Shown here: positions 35,950 through 45,056 of the stretch, piece by piece
Position numbering within the stretch: position 1 is the first letter of the stretch
Layout of the letters: every line of letters begins with the position of its first letter
From: Pedobacter sp. B4-66
Lineage (GTDB): Bacteria > Bacteroidota > Bacteroidia > Sphingobacteriales > Sphingobacteriaceae
Assembly: GCF_018492665.1 (NCBI RefSeq)
Contig: NZ_JAFVME010000003.1
Span: 1-64,000, forward strand
Direction: 5' to 3'
Length of the DNA stretch: 64,000 bases
Notes under the pieces: model-generated
Told to the model about the DNA's origin: nothing
Database searches by the model: none
Seen by the model: the letters and a program-made list of their open reading frames with translations, nothing else
Program-made: the position numbers and the translations under genes

Positions 35950-36082
35950 AATGGTTTAATTTATAGGTGGTTGTGTTAAAGATAGAAAACATTCCATGAT
36001 TTCGAAATTTTATCTACAGTATTTCTCCAAAATTACCCATCATCTTTAATACAAAATTCTTAAAAGGGATTAAAGCAACTAA

Positions 36083-36871
36083 ATGATGTATAGGAAATTG
36101 TTAAGTGTACTGGCACTGCTTATAATGCCAGGGGCTATCTTTGCCCAAAGTCAAGATACACTAAAAGAAGCTGTCATTGGTAGATCAGATACCACATTAA
36201 GGGCTACAAATGATTACAAGCCTAAAGTTACTGCCTTTATTATTCCCGCAGTGTTTATTGGTTATAGTGTGGTGTCGCTAGCTGGTGACAATGTGGTCAG
36301 GCGATTGGATTATACTACAAAAAATGAGTTGCAGGAAGACCATCCATTATTTGCTGCACATGCGGACGATTACATGCAGTTTACTCCGGCGGCAGCGGTT
36401 TACGGACTTAATTTAATGGGCATAAAGGGTAAAAATTCTTTACTCGATGCTACTGGAATATATGTTTTATCTTCTGCAATTATGGGCGGCAGTGTATCTG
36501 TGTTAAAGAAAGCTACACACAGGTTAAGACCTAATGGTTCTGGTTACAACTCTTTTCCTTCAGGACATACAGCCAATGCGTTTGCTGCAGCTGAATTTTT
36601 AAATCAGGAATATAAAGATGTTTCGCCATGGTATGGTTATGCGGGATATACTGTTGCGACAGCTACTAGTATCTTGAGGATGTACAACAATAAACACTGG
36701 GTTAGCGATGTTGTTGCTGGTGCTGGTTTTGGTATTCTTTCAACTAAATTATCATATTTTCTTTATCCTAAACTGAAAAGATTGATTACTGGAAAGGAGA
36801 ATTTCAATTATACTGTTGCACCATCTTATCAGCAGCATACAATGGGATTTTCTTTAAGCGGTACTTTTTAA
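36083..36871 (+). CDS. PAP2-family phosphatase, secreted or membrane-associated
   Basis: This 262-residue protein has a signal peptide (about 1-21, IFAQ) and the three PAP2 motifs: KKATHRLRPNG (about 150), FPSGHTANAFAAA (about 163) and NNKHWVSDVVAG (about 203). It probably dephosphorylates lipid or isoprenyl phosphates at the periplasmic face. It is divergent from the secreted 236-residue gene, and a bidirectional terminator follows. The ATG at 36083 is followed directly by another ATG; either could start the protein. Confidence 0.9.
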   Translation: MMYRKLLSVLALLIMPGAIFAQSQDTLKEAVIGRSDTTLRATNDYKPKVTAFIIPAVFIGYSVVSLAGDNVVRRLDYTTKNELQEDHPLFAAHADDYMQFTPAAAVYGLNLMGIKGKNSLLDATGIYVLSSAIMGGSVSVLKKATHRLRPNGSGYNSFPSGHTANAFAAAEFLNQEYKDVSPWYGYAGYTVATATSILRMYNNKHWVSDVVAGAGFGILSTKLSYFLYPKLKRLITGKENFNYTVAPSYQQHTMGFSLSGTF

Positions 36872-36894
36872 ATTAGTAAAGCGTTTTTGTAAAT

Positions 36895-36935
36895 AAAAAA
36901 AGAGAGGATGCTTCAAAATTCATCCTCTCTTTTTT
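36895..36935. terminator. Bidirectional intrinsic terminator
   Basis: A 15-bp stem, AAAAAAGAGAGGATG with CATCCTCTCTTTTTT, around a 10-nt loop, with A and T tracts on both sides. It serves both the PAP2 gene (+) and the SMP-30 gene (-), which converge here. Confidence 0.9.
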
Positions 36936-36936
36936 A

Positions 36937-37851
36937 TTATTCTACTCCTTTAACATTCATCTTTAAAGTGTGTATGGTCTTATGTGCTGTAATGAAAAGG
37001 ATGTCCCTGTTCTTACCTCCGAAACAAACATTACTTGGCCCGTCAGGCACTTTTAATTCGGCAATCATTTTACCTTCAGGATTATATATATAGACACCAG
37101 GACCTAAAGTCAGGTATACATTACCTTTTTCATCAAGTGTCATTCCATCAGACCCTTTATTAATGATCAATTGCTTCCCTGTTAGTTCACCATTTTTTTC
37201 AATGGCGTATTTGTAGGTTTTTCCAGCATTAATGTCAGATACATATAAGTATTTACCATCAGGTGTTCCGACTATGCCATTTGGTTTTACTATGCCATCA
37301 GCCGCAACTTTTACCTTTTTACTGCCTTTAGCAAGGTAGTAAACGTCGTCACTTTTAAGATCTGGTGAAGTCCTTTTCCAGTAATCACGCTGGTAATATG
37401 GATCTGTGAAATACATATCTCCGTTTGGATGTATCCAAATATCGTTTGGTCCATTTAGTTGTTTGCCTTCCAGATCTTTTAAAATGATTTTTACTTTACC
37501 TGAAGGACTTATTGACCATAATTGGCCATACTCATCGGCACAGGTAATCAAATTTCCTTTTTTATCAAAATAGGTTCCATTAGCTCTTCCGGTTTTATCC
37601 AGGAAGATTGAGAGTTTACCATCTGTGTCATACTTCCATATCTTATCATTTGGTTGATCTGTAAAGAACACATTTCCGTTTTTATCGACTGAGCAGCCTT
37701 CTGTAAAACTGAAATCGGAAGATACAAGTTTCACATCATCTTCTGCAAAAAGATTACTTGGATGAGAGGTTAGGTTTTGTGCGGATAGATAAGACGACGA
37801 AACTGTAAGGAGGAGTGTGAGGATGTTGAAACGTGTAATTTTCATGTTCAT
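36937..37851 (-). CDS. SMP-30/gluconolactonase-family protein, secreted
   Basis: A six-bladed beta-propeller protein of about 304 residues with a signal peptide (YLSAQ). Motifs include FTEGCSVDKNGNVFFTDQP, NGPNDIWIHPNGDMYFTDPYY and NGIVGTPDGKYLYVSD, carrying the Glu, Asn and Asp metal ligands usual for lactonases of the SMP-30/gluconolactonase group. It probably hydrolyses sugar lactones in the periplasm. ATG at 37851 is preferred; the longer frame up to 37890 would put 13 polar residues before the signal peptide. It follows the GH172 gene on the same strand and could be co-transcribed. Confidence 0.88.
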   Translation of the reverse strand: MNMKITRFNILTLLLTVSSSYLSAQNLTSHPSNLFAEDDVKLVSSDFSFTEGCSVDKNGNVFFTDQPNDKIWKYDTDGKLSIFLDKTGRANGTYFDKKGNLITCADEYGQLWSISPSGKVKIILKDLEGKQLNGPNDIWIHPNGDMYFTDPYYQRDYWKRTSPDLKSDDVYYLAKGSKKVKVAADGIVKPNGIVGTPDGKYLYVSDINAGKTYKYAIEKNGELTGKQLIINKGSDGMTLDEKGNVYLTLGPGVYIYNPEGKMIAELKVPDGPSNVCFGGKNRDILFITAHKTIHTLKMNVKGVE

Positions 37852-37920
37852 TGTTATTTGGTTCGTTTTGTGTATTAAGGAAATGCCCAAGATAATAGAA
37901 ATGTGCTTAAGTTTATTAGC

Positions 37921-39825
37921 CTAGGTTTTTTGGCGGATTAATATTAACCGATGTATGTTGACTATTGATTTTTTATCATCGCGTTTAAAATGTAGGGTTA
38001 CAGCGTTCTTAAAGTCATCTAAATTAATGTCGCAGACATATGAATTTGGAAAAGATTCGCGTTTTTCAGCATAGAAAGAGAAAGGTTCACTTACTAGCTT
38101 TTGTCTTTGCCATACGGTGATTTCTGCACCATCAGTTGATTTTTCAACATCAGCATACAGTTTATAAGAACCTTTAGGGAGCTCACTAAGGTCTATTTTC
38201 ACTTGACCACCATTTGTAGAATGTAAAACATTGCCATCTATTTTTACAGCGCCTCCAATAGTATATTGCATCAGTTGTGGATAGACCATAAGTGTATCTG
38301 GAATATATACTTTTGTTAAAGTCTGGGTAGGTAAAATAGAACCTTCATTAATTTGTTTCCCTGCGTAATAGAACGCCACTGACGTATAATCTCCTGGTTT
38401 GTTATTATTCTCAGGACCATGCTCCATAGTGTGTTTTATTTGCTTTTCGAAAGGCATTTTATCCGAAATGAAGAGTCTGTAGCCTCCGGTTCTGGCAAAA
38501 GGTAAAGAATAATCAAGTGAACCATGAAGTGGTAAACTCATTTTTCTATCCCAACGGTCAAGCAGTGCATACCAACCACCATTAAAGTAATCTTCTGATC
38601 CGGTTCCATGCATCCTCATTTCACCATCTATTGTGGTTACGTCGTCCCCCTCAAAGAATAAAGTCATTTCTGGAGTAAGGCCTTGAGCTTGGAGGATCGT
38701 GCCCACATAATGTCCCTTTCCTTTTCCTTCAAGAAATAAATGAGGCTGGCCAGGTTTAGTGTTTTTTTCAGGATTCCAAAAAGCGTAGAATTTACCTTCT
38801 TTTAAAGGATTGTATTTTCTATCCTCTACGTAAACGTCTGCTTCTATTTTTATAGGAGTTGATGCTGCCCCGCTGGCTGATTCAAGTAATATGAGCTCTA
38901 TTTTTGCTTTTTGTTGAAATGGCATTGGGAAGTAGCAATAATTGATATCATCGGCTGAGCCTATTAATAGACTTTGCATAGATTCTTTTCCAAATGCATA
39001 ACCAAAAAAGTCGGCTACAGGCATAAACAGGGCAGGGCGTTCATCATCCCAGCTCATTTTTATTAAAATATCCTTATTTAAACCCCTGAAAGAATCTGCA
39101 TGATGTAATTTTATCCCAGTTATTCTACCTCCTTGATTTGCTTCCGCAATAATTACTGATTTGGAAGGTGTTAAGGTAGCTTCGGTATGGATCAATTTAC
39201 CGAGTGGTTTTGTGATATTATTCCAGTCCTGACTAAGCGTTTTTAATGCTTCTTTTTCTTGTTCATTAAGATTAGGACTGAAATTTTTAACCTGATAGTT
39301 TTTTGGGTAGCTTCTGTATTGAATTTGATAGAATTCCATTTTTTTTCCTCTTGAAACTATCTTGCACCCATTTTTAAAGGAAATTGGAATGTAACTGAAA
39401 TAACCGCCAAGCTCATTACCTGTTAGCGGGGAAATGAAAGGAAATGCTTTTCCTGAAAATAGATCTGAAAAACGAATTGAAAAACTTGGCTTTGTTGTCC
39501 CGCCGAAATAAAAATCAAGAATATCATTGTTTGGAGTTGGCGTCCAGATTCTATTAATCACACCATTTCCTTTTGCCTCAAATATTACTAGTGAACTGTC
39601 TGCATTTTTACGGATAAAGGAATATTTACCGCTAAATCCATCATCATTGTTACCTGTAGTATCGTATGATGAAAACTGTTTTACTTCTGTATTGTCCCAG
39701 TAAGAGGGTAAATCTTTTATAGAACTCAGTTTGCTTAATTCGGTGATTGTGTTTATTTGTTTCTCCTGGGCCGATAAATTTAGGGTTATACCACACAGGA
39801 ATGCACATAAAGTGATTCTTTTCAT
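37921..39825 (-). CDS. GH172 (DUF2961) family glycoside hydrolase, secreted
   Basis: This 634-residue protein has a signal peptide (about 1-19, LSAQ). The DUF2961 core includes GKYSFIRKNADSSLVIFEA with NRIWTPTP, and the conserved GTGSEDYFNGGWY near residues 405-418 carrying the acidic residues expected of GH172. Family members include alpha-D-fructofuranosidase/difructose dianhydride enzymes and D-arabinofuranosidases, so a furanoside substrate is likely. A C-terminal beta domain (about 500-634) may be a carbohydrate-binding accessory. The SMP-30 gene follows 69 bp after its stop. Confidence 0.85.
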   Translation of the reverse strand: MKRITLCAFLCGITLNLSAQEKQINTITELSKLSSIKDLPSYWDNTEVKQFSSYDTTGNNDDGFSGKYSFIRKNADSSLVIFEAKGNGVINRIWTPTPNNDILDFYFGGTTKPSFSIRFSDLFSGKAFPFISPLTGNELGGYFSYIPISFKNGCKIVSRGKKMEFYQIQYRSYPKNYQVKNFSPNLNEQEKEALKTLSQDWNNITKPLGKLIHTEATLTPSKSVIIAEANQGGRITGIKLHHADSFRGLNKDILIKMSWDDERPALFMPVADFFGYAFGKESMQSLLIGSADDINYCYFPMPFQQKAKIELILLESASGAASTPIKIEADVYVEDRKYNPLKEGKFYAFWNPEKNTKPGQPHLFLEGKGKGHYVGTILQAQGLTPEMTLFFEGDDVTTIDGEMRMHGTGSEDYFNGGWYALLDRWDRKMSLPLHGSLDYSLPFARTGGYRLFISDKMPFEKQIKHTMEHGPENNNKPGDYTSVAFYYAGKQINEGSILPTQTLTKVYIPDTLMVYPQLMQYTIGGAVKIDGNVLHSTNGGQVKIDLSELPKGSYKLYADVEKSTDGAEITVWQRQKLVSEPFSFYAEKRESFPNSYVCDINLDDFKNAVTLHFKRDDKKSIVNIHRLILIRQKT

Positions 39826-39906
39826 TTGGTTAAATTAAATATTTTCTTTAATTATAAAAATTACATGAACCGAACATTTCAATCTACGCGGCAATTTTAA
39901 TATTCT

Positions 39907-39914
39907 TATATTTG
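39907..39914 (+). promoter_or_regulatory. Candidate TAnnTTTG promoter of small gene at 39944
   Basis: TATATTTG matches TAnnTTTG perfectly, 29 bp before ATG 39944, and supports the small gene being real. No strong -33 box is visible. Confidence 0.35.
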
Positions 39915-39943
39915 CTAATATTTGTAGTATTTCAATTAGTGTT

Positions 39944-40255
39944 ATGAAAGTTACTGTACTCCCAATTATAGAATCTGAAGCCATTCCTGCTGCACCATTA
40001 GCTAAAGTGATGAATGAGAGATTGCGTCGTTTGGCTATGGAATTGAGGGATATCCACCTCAATGAATTGGAAACAATTGAACCTATGTTCGAAGATTTGG
40101 TAATCTATATTGGTTATAACACTAAATATAGTATTCGCTGGAAAATTGTAAATGATGTGCCATCTAAGATAGAAAGTATCGTAGCTGATCAATGTGCATT
40201 ACTTGGATATATTAGATGGAAAACGCCAACCCTTAATAGTTTTCATGGTCGATAG
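39944..40255 (+). CDS. Small hypothetical protein
   Basis: A 103-residue cytoplasmic protein without signal peptide or membrane helix. It has a helical N-terminal half (LAKVMNERLRRLAMELRDIHLNELET) and a beta-rich C-terminal half (LVIYIGYNTKYSIRWKI). It contains two cysteine-free lobes apart from one cysteine near residue 87. I recognise no family. A perfect TAnnTTTG element 29 bp upstream supports expression. It lies between the GH172 gene (divergent) and the clan-A-like glycosidase. Confidence 0.5.
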   Translation: MKVTVLPIIESEAIPAAPLAKVMNERLRRLAMELRDIHLNELETIEPMFEDLVIYIGYNTKYSIRWKIVNDVPSKIESIVADQCALLGYIRWKTPTLNSFHGR

Positions 40256-40332
40256 ACTATTTCATTAAGGGACAGGCAATTACTTCTTTCGTGTGATTTA
40301 ATAATTAAATTTTTATACTTTAGGAGTAAATC

Positions 40333-41922
40333 ATGATCATGAAATTCAAGCTGTTACTCTTCCTGTCTTTTTTCTTATTTATTCATTTGTGCTGCGTAAA
40401 AAAGAATTTAGTTCAATTGAAGCCCTATAAATTTTCCTCTAAATTCAATAAACCCACTCCTTTAAAACAGGTGCTTGGGATAAATGCCTTTGAATGGGAT
40501 TTTCAGCATGGTAATAATCCAACTGTTGTAAATAATGAACTGCTTGCTGGTATGAAATCTTTTACTGCAATTCGTCATTATATGGATTGGGAAAAGTTAG
40601 AGCATAAGGAAGGAAGCTACAGTTTTAACCCTACAATTAGTGGAGGCTGGAATTATGATGCATTATATGAGACATGTAAATCTGAAGGAATTGATGTCTT
40701 GGCATGTCTCAAAACAATTCCAGCATGGTTGCAGGAAACATATCCTGTTGGAGAGCGTGATAATGAAAATGTTCCCGTACGCTACGGAAAAGATTTTTCA
40801 GACCCTCGTTCATATATCGAACAAGCTAAAGTGGGTTTTCAATTCGCTGCAAGATATGGTAGCAATTTAAATGTAGATACCAGTCTCTTGAGTGTTTACA
40901 CAAAACCACGTTGGTATAACGATAAAATCAATGAAGTAAAAAAAGGGCTTAATCTTATAAAATATATTGAGTGTGATAATGAGCGTGATAAATGGTGGAA
41001 AGGGAAAAAAGCATATCAGAATGGCAGGCAATATGCCGCAAATCTCTCAGCATTTTATGATGGGCATATGAATACAATGGGGCCGGGAGTGGGTATTAAA
41101 AACGCAGACCCCAATATGAAGGTTGTTATGGCAGGCCTGGCTAAACCTGATGCAAATTATGTGCTGGAAATGATAAAGTGGTGTAAAGATAATCGTGGAT
41201 ATAGGGCTGATGGCTCTGTTAATTTGTGCTGGGATGTAATTAACTATCATTTGTATTCCGATGATGAAAATTCATCTCAAGGGAATAAAGCTACTCGTGG
41301 TTCTGCACCAGAACTATCAGGAGCAGATTCAATTGCGCAAACGTTTATGCAAGTCGCACATAAATACGCTAAAGATATGCCGGTATGGATGTCAGAAACA
41401 GGATATGATGTAAACCAGCAAAGTCCACTAAAAGCCATCCCTATTGGAAACAAAACGGCTCTTTTAACCCAGGCCGATTGGATATTGAGATCTGCTCTCT
41501 TGTATGTTAGAAATGGAATTTCTCGAGTATTCTTTTATCAAACCTATGATTATGATTTCGCTAATGGGGGACGATTCAGCTCTTCAGGGCTACTGAATAA
41601 AGATCATACCAGAAAACCTGCTGCTGACTATCTCTATCAGGTGAATAAGCTGCTTGGAAATTATAATTATTCTGGAACAATTAACTCTAACCCTTTAGTT
41701 GATAAGTATAGTTTTAATGGAAAACTGGCTTATGTATTAGTAAAGCCTTCTGAAAATGGCAGCAGCATTAAATACACACTAAATTTGAATACAATTAGTA
41801 ATGCCCGGATTTACTATCCTACAGCTGGTCAGGACTCTATGAAAGTAGAGAATGTAAAGGTTACCAAAGGGAAGCTTCTGTTGAATGTTACTGAAACTCC
41901 AGTGTTTGTACTGCCTTATTAA
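40333..41922 (+). CDS. Clan GH-A-like glycoside hydrolase, secreted
   Basis: This 529-residue protein has an N-terminal signal or anchor (about 1-20, with a Cys pair LCC). The core reads as a TIM-barrel glycosidase: AIRHYMDWEKLEHKEGSYSF, GIDVLACLKTIPAWL, the candidate acid/base YIECDNERDKWW near residue 216, and the candidate nucleophile WMSETGYDVN near 355. This spacing and the NE/ETG pair resemble clan GH-A families such as GH39 or GH5. A small beta-sandwich follows from about 440. The specific family and substrate need a profile search. AGGAG eight bases before ATG 40333 is unusually Shine-Dalgarno-like for this phylum. The AraC gene is convergent, four bases away. Confidence 0.72.
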   Translation: MIMKFKLLLFLSFFLFIHLCCVKKNLVQLKPYKFSSKFNKPTPLKQVLGINAFEWDFQHGNNPTVVNNELLAGMKSFTAIRHYMDWEKLEHKEGSYSFNPTISGGWNYDALYETCKSEGIDVLACLKTIPAWLQETYPVGERDNENVPVRYGKDFSDPRSYIEQAKVGFQFAARYGSNLNVDTSLLSVYTKPRWYNDKINEVKKGLNLIKYIECDNERDKWWKGKKAYQNGRQYAANLSAFYDGHMNTMGPGVGIKNADPNMKVVMAGLAKPDANYVLEMIKWCKDNRGYRADGSVNLCWDVINYHLYSDDENSSQGNKATRGSAPELSGADSIAQTFMQVAHKYAKDMPVWMSETGYDVNQQSPLKAIPIGNKTALLTQADWILRSALLYVRNGISRVFFYQTYDYDFANGGRFSSSGLLNKDHTRKPAADYLYQVNKLLGNYNYSGTINSNPLVDKYSFNGKLAYVLVKPSENGSSIKYTLNLNTISNARIYYPTAGQDSMKVENVKVTKGKLLLNVTETPVFVLPY

Positions 41923-41926
41923 TCAC

Positions 41927-42796
41927 CTAAGTAAGCATGTGGCTTTGGCGATAAAGTTTTGGTGTTTTCCCTGTAATCATTTTAAAGCTTTTATGAAATG
42001 AGGAAAAATTGTTAAAGCCAGATTCAAAGCATATTTGCTTAATATCCATTTTGTTCTCAAGGATTAATTTGCATGAATAACCAATTCTAATATCGACAAG
42101 GAATTTAGAAAATGTCTTTCCAGTGCGTGTTTTAAAGTAGCGGCAAAAGGAATTTGGAACCAAATCAGCAACTGAAGCAATTTCCTCCAATTGAATTTTC
42201 TTTCTGAAATTATTTAGGGCGAAGTTGTAAATGTTGTTCATGCGCTCATTTTCAGATTCTCTGTAATCGTACTTAAAACCTATAGAAGATAGCAGTGCAA
42301 TCTGAGATAGATTTGAGATTGCTGTTAAACACTCAAGTAGGCTTATTATTTTAGCTATTCCATTGCTTTGATAGATCTTTTCAATGTATGGGGCGATTTC
42401 TATTGCATTCTGGTCATTTATTAGGATACCTCTTTTAGCTTTTTCAAGAATATCTTTAATGGGCTTGGTTTCAGGAAGGTGTAAAAAACGTTCGCCAATA
42501 AAATTATCGTAAAAATGAATTACTGTAGAATACGGCTCATTTGGAGAGGCATTGTCAAAATATGGAGGGTCGTATCGCCAGTAATGAGGCAAATCACTTC
42601 CAACCAAAACAATGTCGCCTGGAGCAAACCTTTTTATATTGTCACCAACAAACTGAGTTCCTGATCCTTTATGGAAATAGATCAATTCAATTTCAGAATG
42701 GTAATGCCATCTGTTATTGATGTTCGGGATCATGTCTTTTCTGACACTGAAAGAGTGATCCGCGCTGTTCGGTATTTTCAGATGCTGAGGTTTCAT
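41927..42796 (-). CDS. AraC-family transcriptional regulator with cupin sensor domain
   Basis: This 289-residue regulator has an N-terminal cupin-like ligand domain (about 15-130; HYHSEIELIYFHKGSGTQFVG and RFAPGDIVLVGSDLPHYW) and a C-terminal AraC double helix-turn-helix (about 190-285; IQLEEIASVADLVPNSFCRYF and IKQICFESGFNNFSSFHKSFK). It is divergent from the aldo/keto reductase-alcohol dehydrogenase pair, 142 bp apart, with inverted AGCTAT half-sites in between. It therefore probably regulates that pair and itself in response to a sugar. Confidence 0.92.
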   Translation of the reverse strand: MKPQHLKIPNSADHSFSVRKDMIPNINNRWHYHSEIELIYFHKGSGTQFVGDNIKRFAPGDIVLVGSDLPHYWRYDPPYFDNASPNEPYSTVIHFYDNFIGERFLHLPETKPIKDILEKAKRGILINDQNAIEIAPYIEKIYQSNGIAKIISLLECLTAISNLSQIALLSSIGFKYDYRESENERMNNIYNFALNNFRKKIQLEEIASVADLVPNSFCRYFKTRTGKTFSKFLVDIRIGYSCKLILENKMDIKQICFESGFNNFSSFHKSFKMITGKTPKLYRQSHMLT

Positions 42797-42864
42797 TTAA
42801 GCTATTATAGCTAAAATACTCATTAAAAAATCATATTAATAGTAATTATGTTAAAATAGCTTAA
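42797..42864. promoter_or_regulatory. Inverted AGCTAT half-sites in AraC/aldo-keto reductase intergenic region
   Basis: TTAAGCTATT (42797-42806) and its exact inverse AATAGCTTAA (42855-42864) are 48 bp apart, and AGCTAT-T-ATAGCT (42800-42812) is itself a perfect palindrome. The first site abuts the AraC start codon. Paired distant half-sites fit looping or dual control by the AraC protein. Confidence 0.45.
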
Positions 42865-42938
42865 TGAATGGATAAACATGTAATCTTTTTTTAAATCAAA
42901 AGAAGCTTCCTTTATAATGTCAACTATATAGTCATTTG

Positions 42939-43976
42939 ATGTTATCTGTAAAAAAGGAATTTAAAAATAAAGATCTAATGCCCCCGGTAATTTTTGGTAC
43001 AAGCAGCTTAGGTAATTTGTATCAGGAAATTGACTATGAAACAAAGAGAGATATAGTGAATGAATGCATCGAGCATTCATTTGATAAACCTTTATTTGAT
43101 ACTGCTGGTAAATATGGGGCAGGAATGGCTTTGGAAACTCTGGGTAGATGTTTGTCGGATTTAAGTGTTCATCCTGATGATGTGATCATTTGCAATAAGT
43201 TAGGTTGGTATCAAACCGAATTACTTACTCCAGAACCAACTTTTGAAAAGGGGGTTTGGGTGAATCTGAAAAATGATGCAGTGCAGAAGATTAGTTATGA
43301 TGGTATTTTAGAATGTTTCAATCAAGGCAATCGGTTATTAGGCGTTTATTCGGCAAAAATGGTATCAGTTCATGATCCCGATGAATATTTGGCTACTGCA
43401 TCGAATGAAATCGAAGAAAAGCAAAAGTACCATGATATTCTTGAGGCTTACCAGGCACTCGCTGATTTAAAAAAACAAAAGACAATAACTTCAATTGGTA
43501 TTGGTGCTAAGAACTGGAAGGTAATTGAGCGTATTGCCAATGATGTGGATCTTGATTGGGTAATGATAGCTAATAGTTTGACTGTAAAATCGCACCCTGA
43601 AGACTTAATGGCGTTTATTGCTGATTTAAATAAAAAGAACATCACTGTTATTAATTCTGCTGTATTCAATGGAGGCTTCTTGATCGGTAGTGATTTTTAT
43701 AACTATCAGAAAGTAGATAGAAACAGTATGAATGGTAAGGCGCTATATGAATGGAGAGATAGTTTTTTTAAATTATGTAATAGATTTAAAGTTAAGCCCG
43801 CCGAAGTGTGTTTCAGTTTTGGATTCAATGTAGAAGGGGTAAGTAGTATTGCTTTAAATACAACAAAGCCAGAAAAAATAAAAGAAAATGTAAATATGGT
43901 AAATAAAGAGGTCCCTTCAGATTTCTGGAAAGCCATGCAAGAAGAGCAATTGATCGCAATACCTATTATTAGATGA
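42939..43976 (+). CDS. Aldo/keto reductase, D-threo-aldose (L-fucose) dehydrogenase-like
   Basis: This 345-residue NAD(P)-dependent enzyme opens with the reductase strand PPVIFGTSSLGNLY, then the catalytic Asp-Tyr segment FDTAGKYGAG with the catalytic Lys in IICNKLGWY. The layout matches the subgroup of D-threo-aldose 1-dehydrogenases and pyridoxal 4-dehydrogenases, which oxidise L-fucose to its lactone. Start ATG at 42939 is preferred over TTG at 42936. Its last four bases (ATGA) overlap the alcohol dehydrogenase start, showing translational coupling. With the fucosidase nearby, a fucose oxidation role is likely but unproven. Confidence 0.85.
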   Translation: MLSVKKEFKNKDLMPPVIFGTSSLGNLYQEIDYETKRDIVNECIEHSFDKPLFDTAGKYGAGMALETLGRCLSDLSVHPDDVIICNKLGWYQTELLTPEPTFEKGVWVNLKNDAVQKISYDGILECFNQGNRLLGVYSAKMVSVHDPDEYLATASNEIEEKQKYHDILEAYQALADLKKQKTITSIGIGAKNWKVIERIANDVDLDWVMIANSLTVKSHPEDLMAFIADLNKKNITVINSAVFNGGFLIGSDFYNYQKVDRNSMNGKALYEWRDSFFKLCNRFKVKPAEVCFSFGFNVEGVSSIALNTTKPEKIKENVNMVNKEVPSDFWKAMQEEQLIAIPIIR

Positions 43977-44989
43977 AAACATTAATTTGTAATACTCCTG
44001 GGGAGTTTGAATATAAAGAGGCTGTACTTCCTGCTTTAAAAACTGGATACACTTTGCTCAAGATTAAGGCAATTGGAATTTGTGGTACTGACTACCATGC
44101 TTATCAAGGTGTTCAGCCTTTCTTTAATTATCCCAGAATATTGGGGCATGAGATGGCTGCTGAAATTGTAGAAACATCTCTAACAAGTGGATTTAGCGTA
44201 GGAGACAAGGTTACAATAAGTCCATATTTTTATTGTGGAAATTGTATTGCATGTCGTAAGGGAAAAACAAATTGCTGTGAAACAATGAAGGTTTGTGGTG
44301 TGCATGTAGATGGCGCAATGAGTGAATACATTCTTGTCCCTGATTATTCATTAATAAACGGAGAAGGACTGAGTGAGGATGAATTGGTGCTTGTAGAGCC
44401 GTTCGCTATTGGTGCGCATGGCATTAGCCGGGCAAATGTTAGTAAAGGTGAATATGTTTTGGTTGTGGGTGCAGGACCTATTGGTTTAGGAACAATGGAT
44501 TTCGCTAGAATAGCAGGCGCAGAGGTTATTGCATTAGATACTAACTCTCGAAGACTTGAGTTTTGTAGGGACAAATTAGGTGTAAAACACATCATAAATG
44601 CAGTTTTTGATGATGTTGTTGAGCAATTGAAATCGATAACCAATGGCGATATGCCTACAGTTGTTATAGATTGCACTGGTAATTTGAAAGCAATAAACAA
44701 TGCATTTCAATACATGGCCCATGGTGCTCGTTTTGTATTAATAGGTTTGCAGAAGCAAGAAATAAGCTTTAGCCATCCAGAATTTCATAAGAGAGAAGCA
44801 ACATTATTAAGTAGCCGGAATGCCTTGCCTGCCGATTTCAAGCATGTGATATCATGTATAAAAAACGGAGAGATAAGACCATTAGATTACATCACGCATA
44901 AATTAAATTTTGAAGAAGTAAAGGATAAATTTGCTAGCCTTATTGGCTCTGAAGATGGTTTAGTGAAGGCTGTTGTGGTTTTTGATTGA
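43973..44989 (+). CDS. Zinc-binding medium-chain alcohol dehydrogenase
   Basis: This 338-residue enzyme has the catalytic zinc ligands Cys37 (GICGTDYHAY) and the His59-Glu60 pair in GHE, the structural zinc cluster Cys88-Cys91-Cys94-Cys102, and a Rossmann motif VVGAGPIGLGTMD near residue 165. It belongs to the sorbitol/threonine dehydrogenase-like MDR branch. The four-base overlap with the aldo/keto reductase implies sequential action on one sugar, for example oxidation of a fucose-derived intermediate. A hairpin terminator follows. Confidence 0.92.
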   Translation: MKTLICNTPGEFEYKEAVLPALKTGYTLLKIKAIGICGTDYHAYQGVQPFFNYPRILGHEMAAEIVETSLTSGFSVGDKVTISPYFYCGNCIACRKGKTNCCETMKVCGVHVDGAMSEYILVPDYSLINGEGLSEDELVLVEPFAIGAHGISRANVSKGEYVLVVGAGPIGLGTMDFARIAGAEVIALDTNSRRLEFCRDKLGVKHIINAVFDDVVEQLKSITNGDMPTVVIDCTGNLKAINNAFQYMAHGARFVLIGLQKQEISFSHPEFHKREATLLSSRNALPADFKHVISCIKNGEIRPLDYITHKLNFEEVKDKFASLIGSEDGLVKAVVVFD

Positions 44990-45002
44990 TACTTAAAACG
45001 GA

Positions 45003-45032
45003 TAAAGCATTACTAAACTCAGTAATGCTTTA
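45003..45032. terminator. Hairpin between convergent dehydrogenase and fucosidase genes
   Basis: TAAAGCATTACT (45003-45014) pairs perfectly with AGTAATGCTTTA (45021-45032) around a 6-nt loop. The T tract is weak, but the position between two stop codons fits a bidirectional terminator. Confidence 0.55.
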
Positions 45033-45056
45033 CCACTTTATCTTATAGAATTGCTA

